Shown here: piece after piece, positions 1-10,797 of the stretch
How positions within the stretch are numbered: the stretch's first letter is position 1
Layout of the letters: each line of letters begins with the position of its first letter
DNA from: Boesenbergia rotunda
Lineage: Eukaryota; Streptophyta; Magnoliopsida; Zingiberales; Zingiberaceae
Direction: 5' to 3'
Assembly: GCA_024364735.1 (NCBI GenBank)
Contig: JAGFNQ010000731.1
Coordinates: 174,155 to 238,154 of the forward strand
Length of the DNA: 64,000 nt
Position numbers and translations under genes: made by a program
Notes under the pieces: generated by a model
Told to the model about the DNA's origin: nothing
What the model saw: the letters and a program-made list of their open reading frames with translations, nothing else
Database searches by the model: none

Positions 1-1
1 A

Positions 2-528
2 AGAAGAACTAAGGATGTGTTCCTAATATATGGAGAAGGAGATATGGTAATACGTGGTATACAGATGCTAGTTTCCAGACAGATAAGGATGACTCCAAAT
101 CTCAGTCTGGATACGTATTTACTTTGAATGGAGGCGCAATAAGTTGGAAGAGTTCCAAACAAGACACCGTAGCGGATTCTACCACGGAAGCGGAATATTT
201 CGCAGCTTCGGAAGCAGCAAAGGAAGCAGTCTGGATCAAGAAGTTTGTCTCCGAACATGGTGTGGTTCCAACCATTGATGAAGCAGTGCCGGTTTACTAC
301 GACAACAATGGAGCTATTGCACAAGCAAAGGAACCAAGGTCTCATCAGCGATCCAAACACGTGCTTCGCCGCTATCATCTGATCAGAGAGATTATAAGTA
401 GGAATGATATACAAATTGAGAAAATTCCCACTGAAAGGAATTTAGCGGATCCTTTAACTAAGGCCTTGCCTCAGAGCAAGTTTGAGGGTCATGTTAGAGC
501 CTGTGGTATTGGATACCGTAGCGATTGA
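2..528 (+). pseudogene. pol: Copia RNase H (C-terminal end of pol), frameshifted
   Basis: This is the C-terminal RNase H of a copia polyprotein, which degrades the RNA strand during reverse transcription. The open part (124-528, 134 codons) reads through the conserved SWKSSKQDTVADSTTEAEY block, a DNNGAIAQAKEP motif, and the DPLTKAL end typical of copia polyproteins. The upstream part (RRTKDVFLIYGEGD) is in another frame. The frames meet near 55-60, where one base appears to have been lost, giving a frameshift. The same protein occurs in Copia-D at 23350-23889 with very similar motifs, so the two belong to related lineages. The stop at 526-528 is the natural end of pol, just before the PPT. 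Confidence 0.88.
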
Positions 529-537
529 CATTAGGCC

Positions 538-548
538 AAGTGGGAGTT
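538..548 (+). promoter_or_regulatory. Polypurine tract of Copia-1
   Basis: A short purine-rich stretch (AAGTGGGAG) lies between the pol stop and the TGTTAG start of the LTR. This is the position of the primer for plus-strand DNA synthesis. Copia-D has the same AGTGGGAGAT type of tract. Confidence 0.75.
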
Positions 549-2777
549 TGTTAGTATTATGAGAGAAGTGTCCTAAGGCAATCGCCTTATGATTGTAATC
601 ATTTACTTTAATGAAAGAATATTCACTATTTGAGTATACATATTCATGTATTTGATTGAGATCTTAAACTCATTTACTGAATGTCCGCAATACAATTCAC
701 AGCATGAGAGAATTTGTGATGAATTCACAACTAGTGATTATCTCTACATGTGCAATTGTGAAGTATTGAAATTGTCCCTAGTCGATGAATTGATAAATAT
801 GGACACTATCAATTCTGTTGAGACTAGCATGGGTTATTCTCTAATCAGCTGATTCTCACTGGCTGGTGACATTGGGATGTCCGGAGATAAACATGGATGC
901 TAGTTAAGGGAACTAGTTCATTGGAGTGACTAGCTGTAAAACTTCATATGGTAATCTACATATAGATATGTCAATGAAAGTTCTTACTGCAGCTTAAGTG
1001 CGATGTTCCTTTGACTTGCGGTGTTCAAGTCATCTTGGTCATGGAAACTTATACTTTGACATCTTAAGCAAGCATCTCTAAGGAGGTGTGGACCCAGGAT
1101 GGTTGGGTATAAGCCGAAGTGCCCGAAGATGTTTGAACAGCCTACAAAGGATTCACCACTCCTTGCGAGGAGATGTATACCAAGGCCTATCGTCGGATTG
1201 TTACTCGAAGCCTCTGGCCAGAGCATAACATGTTCCGAGTATGACTCTCTAGGAAACATGAGAGTAATTAGAATCCGTTGGACGAGAAAGACATTACTTG
1301 GGCTAGGTGTGACGTGGTCAGCCTAGTGGGGACTGACACTCATAGACCGTGTCCTGAACCAAGTGGGTATAAGATGGTGAAGGGAATGGGGCACAATTCA
1401 TTATAGCTGCTGAAGGGTTTCAGAATTATTTCTGAGGTCAACCGTTGATCTTTCGATTAATTGGGGGTCATGATGTACTACTAGGTGCCACTCATGATCG
1501 TTCTATAATTGGTTGATTATAGACGGCCAACATAAATCAAAAGCCTAATTAGTCACACGCACTACGAGTAATCCGAGGGATTTAAAACGAGTTGAAAATT
1601 GGATTTTTCAATCAAGAGAAATAAGTCGAATCTGAATTTATCAGAGGCGCATCGGAAGCTTAAAATGACTAAGTCTTTTGAAAGCTTATTGAACGAATTA
1701 AATGAGTTTAATTCGTAACGGTTTTGGCTTGGTGTGGCCGGCCAAAGAGGGTGCCCACCCTCTTTGGTTTGGCCGGCCACAATAAAGGAGGGAAACCAAT
1801 TTATTTGGTTTAAATTATAAAATAAATCAAGCGCGATTTGTTTTATAAAATTATGGATAAATAAATTTATATAAAGAAATTTATATAAATTTATTTCTTT
1901 TATGGAAAATTAAAATGAACCATGGATTGGTTTATTTTATTTTATAAAATCAATTATGAATTAATTTTTCCATGATAAGAAAAATTTATATGATAAATTT
2001 TTATGAAAAATTTATTCCATAATAAAAGGGGAGATGTGTTTGTTTTATTATAAAGTTAGTTATAATAAAACTTGGCATAACGGAATAATTCATAAAAAAA
2101 TTATTAAGATAGATTTCTTATGAAAATTTATTCCGTTAAGAGGTGACTTGGCGATAAAGAGGCTACTATATAAAGGTGCATAGGCAAGGCTTGGAAATTA
2201 ATTCAAGTGATCAAGAATTCTTGCCTAGCCTCTCTTCCTCTCCTTCTCTCCCTCTCCCTCTCCAAGTGGGCGCCGGCCCTATAAGTTCCTCCTAGGGTTG
2301 CCATGAGCTAACTCCATCAAGAAGGCACCGAAGAAGAAAAAGAAGCGGGTCGCGATTCCTTTCTTCCTTTCCTCGGAATCTTGATTCCGTTACTTGGTGG
2401 TTAGTTTCCATCTCTCTCTCTCTTGATATTCTTGTCGTGCCTTTGGAGAATCTAGTAGTTCTTGTCGGCACGAAACTCGTGGCTTTGCGAAGTCATCCCG
2501 AAGAGAACTCGGCGTGGACGCGAATAGAGGCGGAGCTTCCAAGGGACGCTACGGTTGGATCTCGTCCCTTACTTCGAGTTACGCGAGGTATTAAGTAAAT
2601 TAGTTTACTTTTCTGCAAAGTTTTAATTTATGATCATGTCTCCACAACTTAAGGTTGCATGCTAGATATGTGGTTAAAATAATTTTTGAAATTATTTATG
2701 CTAAACCTTCCGCTGCACGTAATTAAACTTTAAAATTACGAACCCGTATCCATGTCAACATGCACCCGGTCCCAACA
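549..2777 (+). repeat. Copia-1 3' LTR, full copy
   Basis: The LTR runs from TGTTAG to CCAACA, 2229 bases, directly after pol and the PPT. It contains a TATA-type promoter near 2165, pyrimidine-rich leader sequence after it, and AT-rich direct repeats. No protein coding is seen. The small open frames inside have no recognisable product. Confidence 0.85.
2165..2175 (+). promoter_or_regulatory. TATA box of Copia-1 LTR (first copy)
   Basis: CTATATAAAGG lies about two thirds into the LTR, as expected for the U3/R border. The same box occurs in the second copy at 3775-3785. Confidence 0.6.
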
Positions 2778-4431
2778 GGTGTGACGTAGTCAGCCTAGTG
2801 GGGACTGACACACATAGATCATGTCCTGAACGAAGTGGGTATAAGATGGTGAAGGGAATGGGGCACGATTCATTAAAGCTGTTGAAGGGTTTCAGAATTG
2901 TTTCTGAGGTCAACCGTTGATCTTTCGATTAATTGGGGATCATGATGTACTACTAGGTGCCACTCATGATCGTTCTATAATTGGTTAATTATAGACGGCC
3001 AACATAAATCGAAAGCCTATTTAGTCACACGCACTATGAGTAATCCGAGGGTTTAAAACGAGTTGAAAATTGGATTTTCCAATCAAGAGAAATGAAGTTT
3101 GGTTGAGCCAAACGATAAGTCGAATCTGAATTTTTTCAGAGACGCATCGGAAGCGTAAAATGGCTAAGTCTTTTGAAGACTTAATAGATGAATTAAATGA
3201 GTTTAATTCATTGGGGCGTGGCTTGGATTGGCCGACCAAAGAGGGTCTCCACCCTCTTTGCTTGGCCTGCCACAACAAGGGGAGAAAACCAAATTGTTTG
3301 GTTCAATTTATAAAATAAACCAAGTGTGGTTTGTTTTATAAAATTATGGATGATATAAATTTATTTTTCATGGAAATTAAAATGAACCATGGATTTGTTT
3401 ATTTTATTTTATAAAATCAATAATGGATTGATTTACCATGATAAAGAAATTTATATAAAGAAATTTATATAAAGAAATTTATATATAGAAATTTATTTTT
3501 CATGGAAATTAAAATGAACCATGGATTGGTTTATTTTATTTTATAAAATCAATAATGGATTGATTTACCATGATAAAGAAATTTATATAAAGAAATTTTT
3601 TTCCATAAGAAAAAGGAGACTTGGTTGATTTTTATCATGAATTAAAATATGATTTTAACCATGATATAAAATCAAGACTTGGCATGGTGGAATAAATCAT
3701 AGAAAATTTATATGATAAATTTCTTGTAAAAATTTATTGCATAAGAAAAAGGAGACTTGGCGGTTGAGAGGCCACTATATAAAGGACCCAAGGCAAGGCT
3801 TGGAAATTCATTCGATTAGATCGAAGTATGCTTGCCTAGGCTCTCTCCCTCTCCTCCCTTCTTCCTCTTGGCCGGCCCTCTCTCTCTCCTTCTCCCTTCT
3901 TCTTGCCGTGAGCACAAGGAGAAGCTCCGAGGCGACGAAGTTCTTCCATTGGGACGATCTTCCTCTCCGGCCATCATCACCTTGGGATTGGGCGCAAGTC
4001 ATCTTCCTCCTCCTCACCGGAATTGTGATTCCGGCCAACCTTGGTGGTGAGTTTTTCCGATGTGATTATTTCTCTCTTGGTTTTCTTGTCGCGTTCTCGG
4101 AGAATCTAGTAGTTCTCGAGAACACGAAACTCGTGGCTTTGCGAAGTCATCCCAAAGATACTCGGCGTGGACGCGAATAGAGGTGGAGCTTCCAAGGGAC
4201 GCTTACGGTTGGATCTCGTCCCTTTTTTCGAGGTACGCGAGGTAACAAGTAAATTAGTTTACGTTTCTACAAAATTTTAAATATATGATCATGTCTACAC
4301 AACATAAGGTTGCATGCTTAGATGTGTGGTTAAATAATTTGAGAAATTATTTATGCTAAACCTTCTGCTGCACGTAATTAATTTTAAAATTACGAACCCG
4401 CATCCATGTCAACATGCACCCGGTCCCAACA
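2778..4431 (+). repeat. Second, 5'-truncated Copia-1 LTR copy in tandem
   Basis: Starting with GGTGTGACGTAGTCAGCC, this segment repeats the LTR from its internal position 1306 to the terminal CCAACA. It is 1654 bases against 1472 in the first copy. Part of the extra length is an internal duplication of a roughly 120-bp AT-rich block (about 3365-3480 repeated at 3497-3600). It also has its own TATA box near 3775. Strand slippage, template switching or unequal recombination between two LTRs would give this structure. Confidence 0.85.
3775..3785 (+). promoter_or_regulatory. TATA box of Copia-1 LTR (second copy)
   Basis: TATATAAAGG is in the position equivalent to the box at 2165 of the first copy. 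Confidence 0.6.
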
Positions 4432-4716
4432 TGTGAAAGGATCAACCTTGATGAGTTGGTCTTTGTTCATGCCGCATTGTAGAGTGATGACCACCTTCGC
4501 GTCGGCTTCACGCTTCCTAGTTTGTTCGGCTGTCCACCGCCATGATTCGAATTCTTTGCCTTCATCATCCTTAGGAGGGGTGAATCCCTCCTTCACCGCG
4601 AACCAAGTGTTGATGTCCATCTTTAAGTAATATTCCATCTTCGATCTCCAATATTAGAAATTAGCGCCATCGAAGAATGGAGGTCGGGTGGTAGAGAAGC
4701 CTTCCCTCAAAGCCAT
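4432..4716 (-). pseudogene. gag: Copia-A gag, N-terminal part
   Basis: This is the start of a copia gag (capsid) of the UBN2/DUF4219 type. Reading begins MALREGFSTTRPPFFDGANF at 4716, just downstream of the PBS. A stop codon replaces one residue, then the frame continues YWRSKMEYYLKMDINTW and the usual ADAKVVITLQCGMNKDQL block. The FDGANF...YWRSKM...DINTW order is the usual N-terminus of this capsid family. The frame ends at 4432 because Copia-1 begins there. Confidence 0.82.
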
Positions 4717-4755
4717 GGATGTAGCTCTCGGTTGTTAATCCGCAAAAACAGAGCC

Positions 4756-4771
4756 CCAAGCTTTGATACCA
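4756..4771 (-). promoter_or_regulatory. Primer binding site of Copia-A (tRNA-Met type)
   Basis: On the minus strand TGGTATCAAAGC lies two bases inside the LTR end. It matches the 3' end of initiator tRNA-Met (canonical TGGTATCAGAGC) with one change. Confidence 0.8.
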
Positions 4772-5794
4772 CTTGTTGGAACCCGGATGGCTAGAGAGGG
4801 GGGTGAATATAGCCAAACACTTTGACCTTTGGCACTTATCAAATTTCTGCACTCAACCTTATCAGTAGCACAGCGGAAGAAACAATGGAAACAAAGCAGT
4901 GCAGAAAACAAAGACAGAAAACAAAGGCAAACAAACACAACTAGCAAGATCGCTAACAGGGAGGGTTTACAAGGTTCGGGGATAACTTGCCCATACTCCT
5001 TGATGTGCCCTTAAGGTGGGTGATCCCTTGATCGTCGGCAGATCAAGCCCCGGTTATCACCGGATAGAAAGCAACCTCCTTCTCGGTGGAGAAACCTCTC
5101 CACAGCGTTTCAATCACAGATATATGTTAAGCATAATGAAACAACAAGAAAGATCTTACTTAGCACTTAGCAAAGACAAGAACACAGCAAGCTCCCTCAG
5201 AGCTCCACCCAGCGACGATCTCACGCAAGAGCCCTCTCCACGTGTCTTCTCGCTGTTGGACTCGGAGCTTCTTGTTCCCTCCTTCAAGCACTCAAGTAAT
5301 GAATGGTTGCTTCACATATTGTAGTTGCTTGCACAAGATGATGGAACTTCAGAACACGCAAGCTAGATGTGGAGAACACAAAGGCGCAGCAAGAACTCAG
5401 TTCGCAAACTCTAGAACCCTGCTTCAACGAAGCCTTCTTCCATCTTTTTGTTTCTCCACTCAGCACCAGGTGACAGCATCTCCTGCAACCTCCAGCTGCT
5501 TCCCTGCCAACGCCAGCTACTACTGAGCCCTCCCTGGACTTCCTGAGCTCCCCTCAGCCAAGCTCCAGTCTGCAGCTCTAGCCGTTGCAACCTGAGATGG
5601 AAACCGGATAAACCTGCTCTAAGGAAAGCCTCCATTGACTTCTCCTTGAGTGTTTGAATCCTTCCCTGTCACCTGCAGCTTGATCAGAGTATTAGAACAA
5701 CATATCACTCAGTAAATCAAGAATCAGAAGTTAAGCGCAGAGAATCGGATACGTTCAGACGCGATGAGAGCGTCTGACAGTGCATTTTGAATTA

Positions 5795-6175
5795 AAGTGA
5801 TCGGTCACCGGACCGATCAGAGAGCCTCCTGATCGGTCACCAGACCGATCAGGCTGGGTCCAGACCGATCAGGCTCCGTCCTGATCAGTTCCCAATGCTC
5901 AATTAGAAATCGCGATTTCTTTGGGACTCTCCTGGATCGATCACCAGACCGATCCCAGGTTGTGGATCGATCACCCGACCGATCCACCCCTTTATCGGGC
6001 AATTTCTGAGCTTCGCAGTGGTGACCGATCAGGAGCAGTTCAACAAGGGAACTCAACCTCACTGTTTGCTCCCTGATCGGTCACCAGACCGATCAGTCAT
6101 TGCTGGATCGGTCACCAGACCGATCCACGAAGGAGTACCGTGCCAACTCCCTGATCGGTCACCAGACCGATCCAG
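5795..6175. repeat. Cluster of palindromic GATCGGTCACCAGACCGATC repeats
   Basis: Eight or so copies or half-copies of a 20-base imperfect palindrome (GATCGGTCACCAGACCGATC) are spaced 30-60 bases apart inside the Copia-A LTR. Variants read GGATCGATCACC. An analogous but different palindrome (CAGTCGACTG based) marks the Copia-C and LTR-G families. Confidence 0.8.
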
Positions 6176-6179
6176 GGGC

Positions 6180-6630
6180 TCCAACCTAGCCCTCCAAGCT
6201 AGGGTTTCATCCACCTTAGCCCTCCAAGCTAAGGATTTTTCACCTAACCCTCCAAGTTGGGAATTTGTACCTAACCCTCCAAGTTAGGACTTTTCACCTA
6301 GCCCTCCAAGCTAAGACTTTTCACCCAACTCTTCCGGATTAGGACTTTCCAAACCTAGCCCTCCAAGCTAGGACCTGACCCTCCAAGCCAGGACTTTTTC
6401 ACCTAACTCTCCAAAATGGGACTTTTCACCTAACCCTCCAAGTTAGGACTTTTCACCAAGCCCTCCAAGCTAGGACTTTTCACCCACCTCTTCCGAATTA
6501 AGACTTTTCACACACCTAGCCCTCCAAGCTAGGATTTTCAACACCTAACCCTCCAGGTTAGGATTTTCCAACACCTAGCCCTCCAAGCTAGGATTTTCAA
6601 TACCATGCCTGATCCCCGACCAGGACTTAA
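6180..6630. repeat. Short tandem repeat of CCTAGCCCTCCAAGCTAGGACTT type
   Basis: About fourteen imperfect units of roughly 30 bases occur, each with an inverted CTAG/CTAG or TAAC/GTTA pair around CCCTCCAAG followed by GACTTTTCAC. The unit can fold on itself. It reads into the apparent start of the gag frame at 6605, so that upstream ATG belongs to repeat sequence. Confidence 0.75.
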
Positions 6631-6655
6631 TCATAATCAACCTAAACGAAAATCG

Positions 6656-7348
6656 ATGTCAACACCAAAACAACAATCAGGGTCAGACTGCATCAACATA
6701 ATGGAGTCTCATTTGAAAGCTAATATGGATTTATGGATGATAATCCAAATGGGGGTTAGATTCCCCACAGAAGATGGGATAGCACTCGCCTGGGACAAAT
6801 TAGATGAACCAACACTCAACATGATCGAAACAGATGCAAAGGCGACTGCAATCCTACAATGCGGCATAACAAAAGAAGTATTCAAGCAGATTGGACCATT
6901 CGAATGTGCTAAAGAGATATGGGAAAAACTGATTAACCTACACGAAGAGACTTACAACATCGAGGACTCAGAAGGTGTGTTGTCCGAATCGTCAGAGGAA
7001 TCAGACGAAGAAGAAGAAGATCACCTAAGATACCTTGCACTCTTGGTCCAAGCACAAATAGCCGAGTCAGAGTCTGAACCCGAATCCAAACCAGATTTAG
7101 AAGACGAATTGACTGAGACGGTAATCGATATTAAATTCTTTTCAAAATTAGAATTAAATAATCAAACAGATACTATAATGGTCGAGAAAGGTGTAAATTC
7201 TATTGCAGGGAAAACTCTAAGAAAACTGCAAAAGAGGCCTCAACCAGTACCTGAGTTCGACTCAGACTCAGAATCTGACGACGAAGAAGGGGATCATCGG
7301 AAGCATGTCCGAATGGCTCGCGACCACTACAATATGCTGAAAAAATAG
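6656..7348 (+). pseudogene. gag: Copia-B gag, 5'-truncated
   Basis: The frame (open from 6605, first plausible ATG at 6656) encodes a copia capsid core: ...MESHLKANMDLWMIIQMG..., then AKATAILQCGITKEVFKQIGPF and AKEIWEKLINLHE. The upstream FDGxNFxxWK part is missing and is replaced by LTR repeat sequence of Copia-A. The C-terminal half is very acidic (runs of E, S and D around residues 125-170 of the open frame, and again before the end). No zinc knuckle is reached before the stop at 7346-7348. A truncated or internally deleted gag fits best. Confidence 0.7.
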
Positions 7349-8288
7349 TCAAGCAAAAGAAAGATGGGTAACTTTAATTCATATGAAAATTTAATTCATA
7401 ATATTGCTAATTTTGAAAATCCAGAATATTTTTACGATTATGACGTGACTTAGATGATTACTTTTCTCGCTTATGTTTTTTTTTTGTGCTTAGAATTAGG
7501 ATTGGTTAGTTTAAGGACTAAAATGATTTAATTGAAATTTGAACAACATAGTATTCGGTGGAGGTGAGATGATAGTACGTTAGGAAAACCTTCATGGTGG
7601 AACTAGCCGAAGCTACCAATCCAAGACCCAAACTAGTTAAACCAAAATCTTTCAAGAAGTAACTTGAAGATGAATTTTCTATAAAAGGCTTTGTCAAGGA
7701 AAGGGTTGATGATCCAATAAGGCTACGGCCAAAGAAGGCCTAGTGCCTCGCCAAGACTTGGAAGCCAATTACTGAAAATCAAATTCACTTTACTATTGTT
7801 AGATTTGAATCTAACACAAACTTCAATTAAATCTTAGATTTAACATATTTTTCAAAATCAATAAAATTAACCATTTTTCTCAAAATTAAAATATTTATCT
7901 CACAAAACCCATAAGGTTAACATGTTTGATCACATAGAACTGGGTGAGATATCTAAGACCTAAAAGCATAATTCACTATCCTTTTAAATAAAAAGGTTTG
8001 CAAAAGTTATTCAAACTTATCTCTATTTTGTTTTGTCAATTTATTGTATTGTACCCTACATTTTCATTTCTAACATTTTTTTTGAATTTCATGTCAAATA
8101 TCACAATAAATAGAGTCTAGGGCTTGTTTTGATTTAGTCATTGATTGGTCAAACATAGTCAACATAGTCAAACCCTAGTCAACATAGTCAAACCTGGTCA
8201 ACACTGAAGTTCCTTAAGGTACCTAGATAAAGTCAGACAGTGTCAGATACAGGGAGAGTTTTTTTTCTTCGAAAAATTCAGATTTTTC

Positions 8289-8408
8289 AAAAACCTTATG
8301 CTCTAAAACTTATTAACATTTCAAAATAAGGTTTTCAAAAATTGGTTCACAAACCTTATGCTCTAAAACTTATTAACATTTCAAAATAAGGTTTTCAAAA
8401 ATTGGTTC
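8289..8408. repeat. 60-bp tandem duplication
   Basis: A 60-base AT-rich unit beginning AAACCTTATGCTC is repeated twice, practically without change, inside the Copia-B spacer. Confidence 0.85.
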
Positions 8409-10319
8409 AAAAACCTTGGTATATTACTATCTCTTTGAAGAATTATTATCATTTCAAAATATTTTTTTCAAAAACTGTGTTATTATTCCAAAATTGAGTT
8501 TTCAAAAATTTATCTCCTTGAAAATTATCATACTCAAAAGGTTGTTCAAAAGTGTTCTTTTAATATTGATAAACCCTAAAGACACAGAGGAGATCTTCTT
8601 CATGATCAACAAGGACTCTTAGGATGTGTCAAACTTAGGGGGAGTCTAATTCAAAAAGAAAACTATCTGAATATTATTTTTCAAAAAATTTTCTGACAAT
8701 TACTTTTATTAGTTAATTCTTTTGATCTGAACCAAATCCTAAGGACTCAGAGGAAGAGGACTTGTGGTCAACAAGCTTCCTAGGACTGGGTCAAGTTTAG
8801 GGGGAGGTCATATTAAAAGAGTTATTAAACATTTCAAAATAATATATTTTCATGCACTATATTTTCAAAATCCTGTTGAAAGTATAAGTAATTTATCTTT
8901 CAAAATACTATTTTTCAAAACTTTTGTGGCTTACAAAATTGTTTTGAAAAACTCTTTGAAATTATATTTACTTGAGTTTGAAAAATTTCCAGGACACTTA
9001 AGGAAATGTCCTTGTAATTAACAATGTTTCCTAGGATTGTGTCAGACTGAAAAAGAAACCAAGTCAAGTAGAGTATTATGTTTTCAAAATAACATTGTTC
9101 AAAAGTACTAATACTTTTTCAAAACACTAATGTTTACAAAGTACGAATATTTTTTTTAAGTGCAATACTAAACATGTTTCAAAGAACAATTTTTTCAATC
9201 TTTTTCAAAGTGAAAATGTGTTTCAAATTTTCTTTTGCATAACATTTTTTTTAGTATTCTTCCAAATGTACTATTTGTTAAATAAAATTCACAATACTTT
9301 TCAAAGTGGAGTTTTTCTTTGGTACAATTTAAGCTGCTTGCTATACTTTCATAATTATACTAAGTATTTTTATTTTCAAAACTCATAAGCTCTGATACAC
9401 ACATTTTTTTTCTGAAATCTTCTTTCAAAAGCTCCTTATTGATATATGGCCAAGGGGGAGAGAAATAGAAAGAAAGAGAGAATTTTTTTTCCTGAAAATA
9501 CTCCTAAGTAAAATTTTCCTTAGTAAACAAAATTTGTCTGTGCAAAAATCTTTTGAAAATTTTTGACAAATGTTTCTAAGTAAAGTTTTTTTGGTGAAAA
9601 ACTTCTCTAGAAATTTTTTAAAGATTTTATTTTTTCAAAATGTCTAAAGTGTTCCAAACAAATTCTTCTAAGTGTGCAAATTTTTTTTGGTAAACAAATT
9701 TCTTTTTCCTAATTCTCAAAGTTGAAACTTTTTTAAAGGAAATTTGGCTTCAAAATTCTGCCAAAAAATTCTTGTTGCAAAGCCTTGTAAGTAAAAGTTG
9801 TTTAACAATATTTAGGCTTGCAAAAACTTTTCAAAATGGAAAATTGTCCAAGTATAATAACTTTTTTTTGCAAAGACTTTTACTCTATTTTTTGAAAAAC
9901 ATTTTGTCAAAAACTTAGAAGTTTTTCAAAATACTTTTCAAAACTGAACTGAGAATTATTTCTTTCAAAAGCAATGAACGTTTTCATACTTAGAACCTTT
10001 TTCAAGAGTTAACTTAAAATCTTTCAAACTGAAAAATTGCATGTTTCTTTTAAAAAGCTTCAAAGGGAAAATTTCAAATCAGGGAGAGCTTTATGCAATG
10101 TTTCAATGTTGCAAGGTATTGTAACATGTTTTGTTTGAAAACTATTTTTTGAAAAAGTTGTGAACTTCTTTACTTAAATTTATTTTGATAAAACTCAAAA
10201 CTCTCTATTAAAAACCTTGTTCGCCTATGTATGTTTTTGATATATGTCAAAGGGGGAGGAAAGGTCAAAGTACTTTATAACACAAGTATTCAGGGTTTTA
10301 GGGGGAGTATGAGAAATAA

Positions 10320-10435
10320 AGGATTTCTTTTCAAATCTACATTTATTCTGTTCATAACTGTTATACTTCATTGATTGGGATTTCTTTTCAAATCTACATT
10401 TATTCTATTCATAACTGTTATACTTCATTGATTGT
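10320..10435. repeat. 58-bp tandem duplication
   Basis: A unit starting GGATTTCTTTTCAAATC is repeated twice with one visible change (CTGTTC/CTATTC), just before the 3' LTR of Copia-B. Confidence 0.85.
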
Positions 10436-10495
10436 TATTTTCTTTTGTTATCAGTTATAAGTCTTACCTTAACTTTGAATTGTGTTGCCATAAAT

Positions 10496-10510
10496 CAAAA
10501 AGGGGGAGAT
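10496..10510 (+). promoter_or_regulatory. Polypurine tract of Copia-B
   Basis: AAAAAGGGGGAGAT directly precedes the LTR start TGTTGGTGCAGG. This is the canonical PPT position. Confidence 0.85.
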
Positions 10511-10797
10511 TGTTGGTGCAGGAAGCACCATATCGAACCTTGTTTTGATATTGGCAAAGGATTCAAAGTTAAGTATTATTTTTGATCTAATGTGTTCACT
10601 GAGTGTGCAGAAAGAAGTCCTGGAGAAGAGCTGCTGGGCACCTAGCGAAGGGCTGCTAGGCATCGAAACCCTAAGACCTGGCGAAGGCTGCTAGACACCT
10701 GGCGAAGGGCTGCTAGGGGTCTAAGACCTGGCGAAGGGCTGCTAGGCACCTGGCGAAGGGCTGTTGGGAATCTAAGACCTGGCGAAGGGCTGCTAGG

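Larger units (their letters stand above)
1..4431 (+). mobile_element. Copia-1: 3' end of a Ty1/copia retrotransposon with LTR plus truncated second LTR
   Basis: The 3' part of a Ty1/copia element is present: the RNase H end of pol, a PPT, then LTR sequence. The left end lies outside the window. The right end is the typical ...CCAACA at 4431. Immediately beyond it the sequence switches to the minus-strand gag of another copia element (Copia-A), so Copia-1 most likely inserted into that gag. The target-site duplication cannot be checked because the left flank is missing. Unusually, the LTR is followed directly by a second LTR copy lacking its first 757 bases. Confidence 0.85.
4432..6634 (-). 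mobile_element. Copia-A: 5' LTR and start of gag
   Basis: On the minus strand this is the 5' end of a copia element: an LTR (4774 to about 6634), a tRNA-Met-type PBS, and the first part of gag, cut at 4432 by the end of Copia-1. The rest should lie beyond the left edge of the window. The outer (right) border is blurred: LTR-like repeats continue to about 6630, where gag of Copia-B begins on the other strand. The exact end and any target-site duplication are not visible. Confidence 0.75.
4774..6634 (-). repeat. Copia-A LTR (right end approximate)
   Basis: The + strand begins TGTTGGAACCC and soon has AGAGGGGGGTGAATA, the block shared by many LTRs of this window. It includes palindromic GATCGGTCACCAGACCGATC repeats (about 5795-6175) and a run of CCTAACCCTCCAAGTTAGGACTT-like units of roughly 30 bases (6180-6630). 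No coding capacity is seen. The right border is inferred from the start of gag homology in Copia-B. A TCAACA near 6664 is another possible terminus. Confidence 0.65.
7349..10495 (+). other. AT-rich non-coding internal region of Copia-B with repeated PPT-like tracts
   Basis: No recognisable coding is seen across some 3.1 kb. The region is rich in TTTTCAAAA-type words and holds GGGGGAG tracts near 8638, 8798, 9448, 10251 and 10300, before the true PPT at 10496. Short GTCAAACATAGTCAACATAG repeats occur at 8145-8200. Such a long spacer before the 3' LTR is usual for SIRE/Maximus-type copia elements, where an env-like ORF may sit. None survives here. Confidence 0.65.

Noticed and set aside
984..1326. 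Pair of overlapping 75- to 91-codon frames on opposite strands
   Set aside because: They lie inside the Copia-1 LTR, with no coding context or recognisable product.
3737..4180. 147-codon + frame in the Copia-1 LTR
   Set aside because: It lies over the TATA box and pyrimidine-rich leader of an LTR, and the equivalent part of the first LTR copy does not keep the frame.
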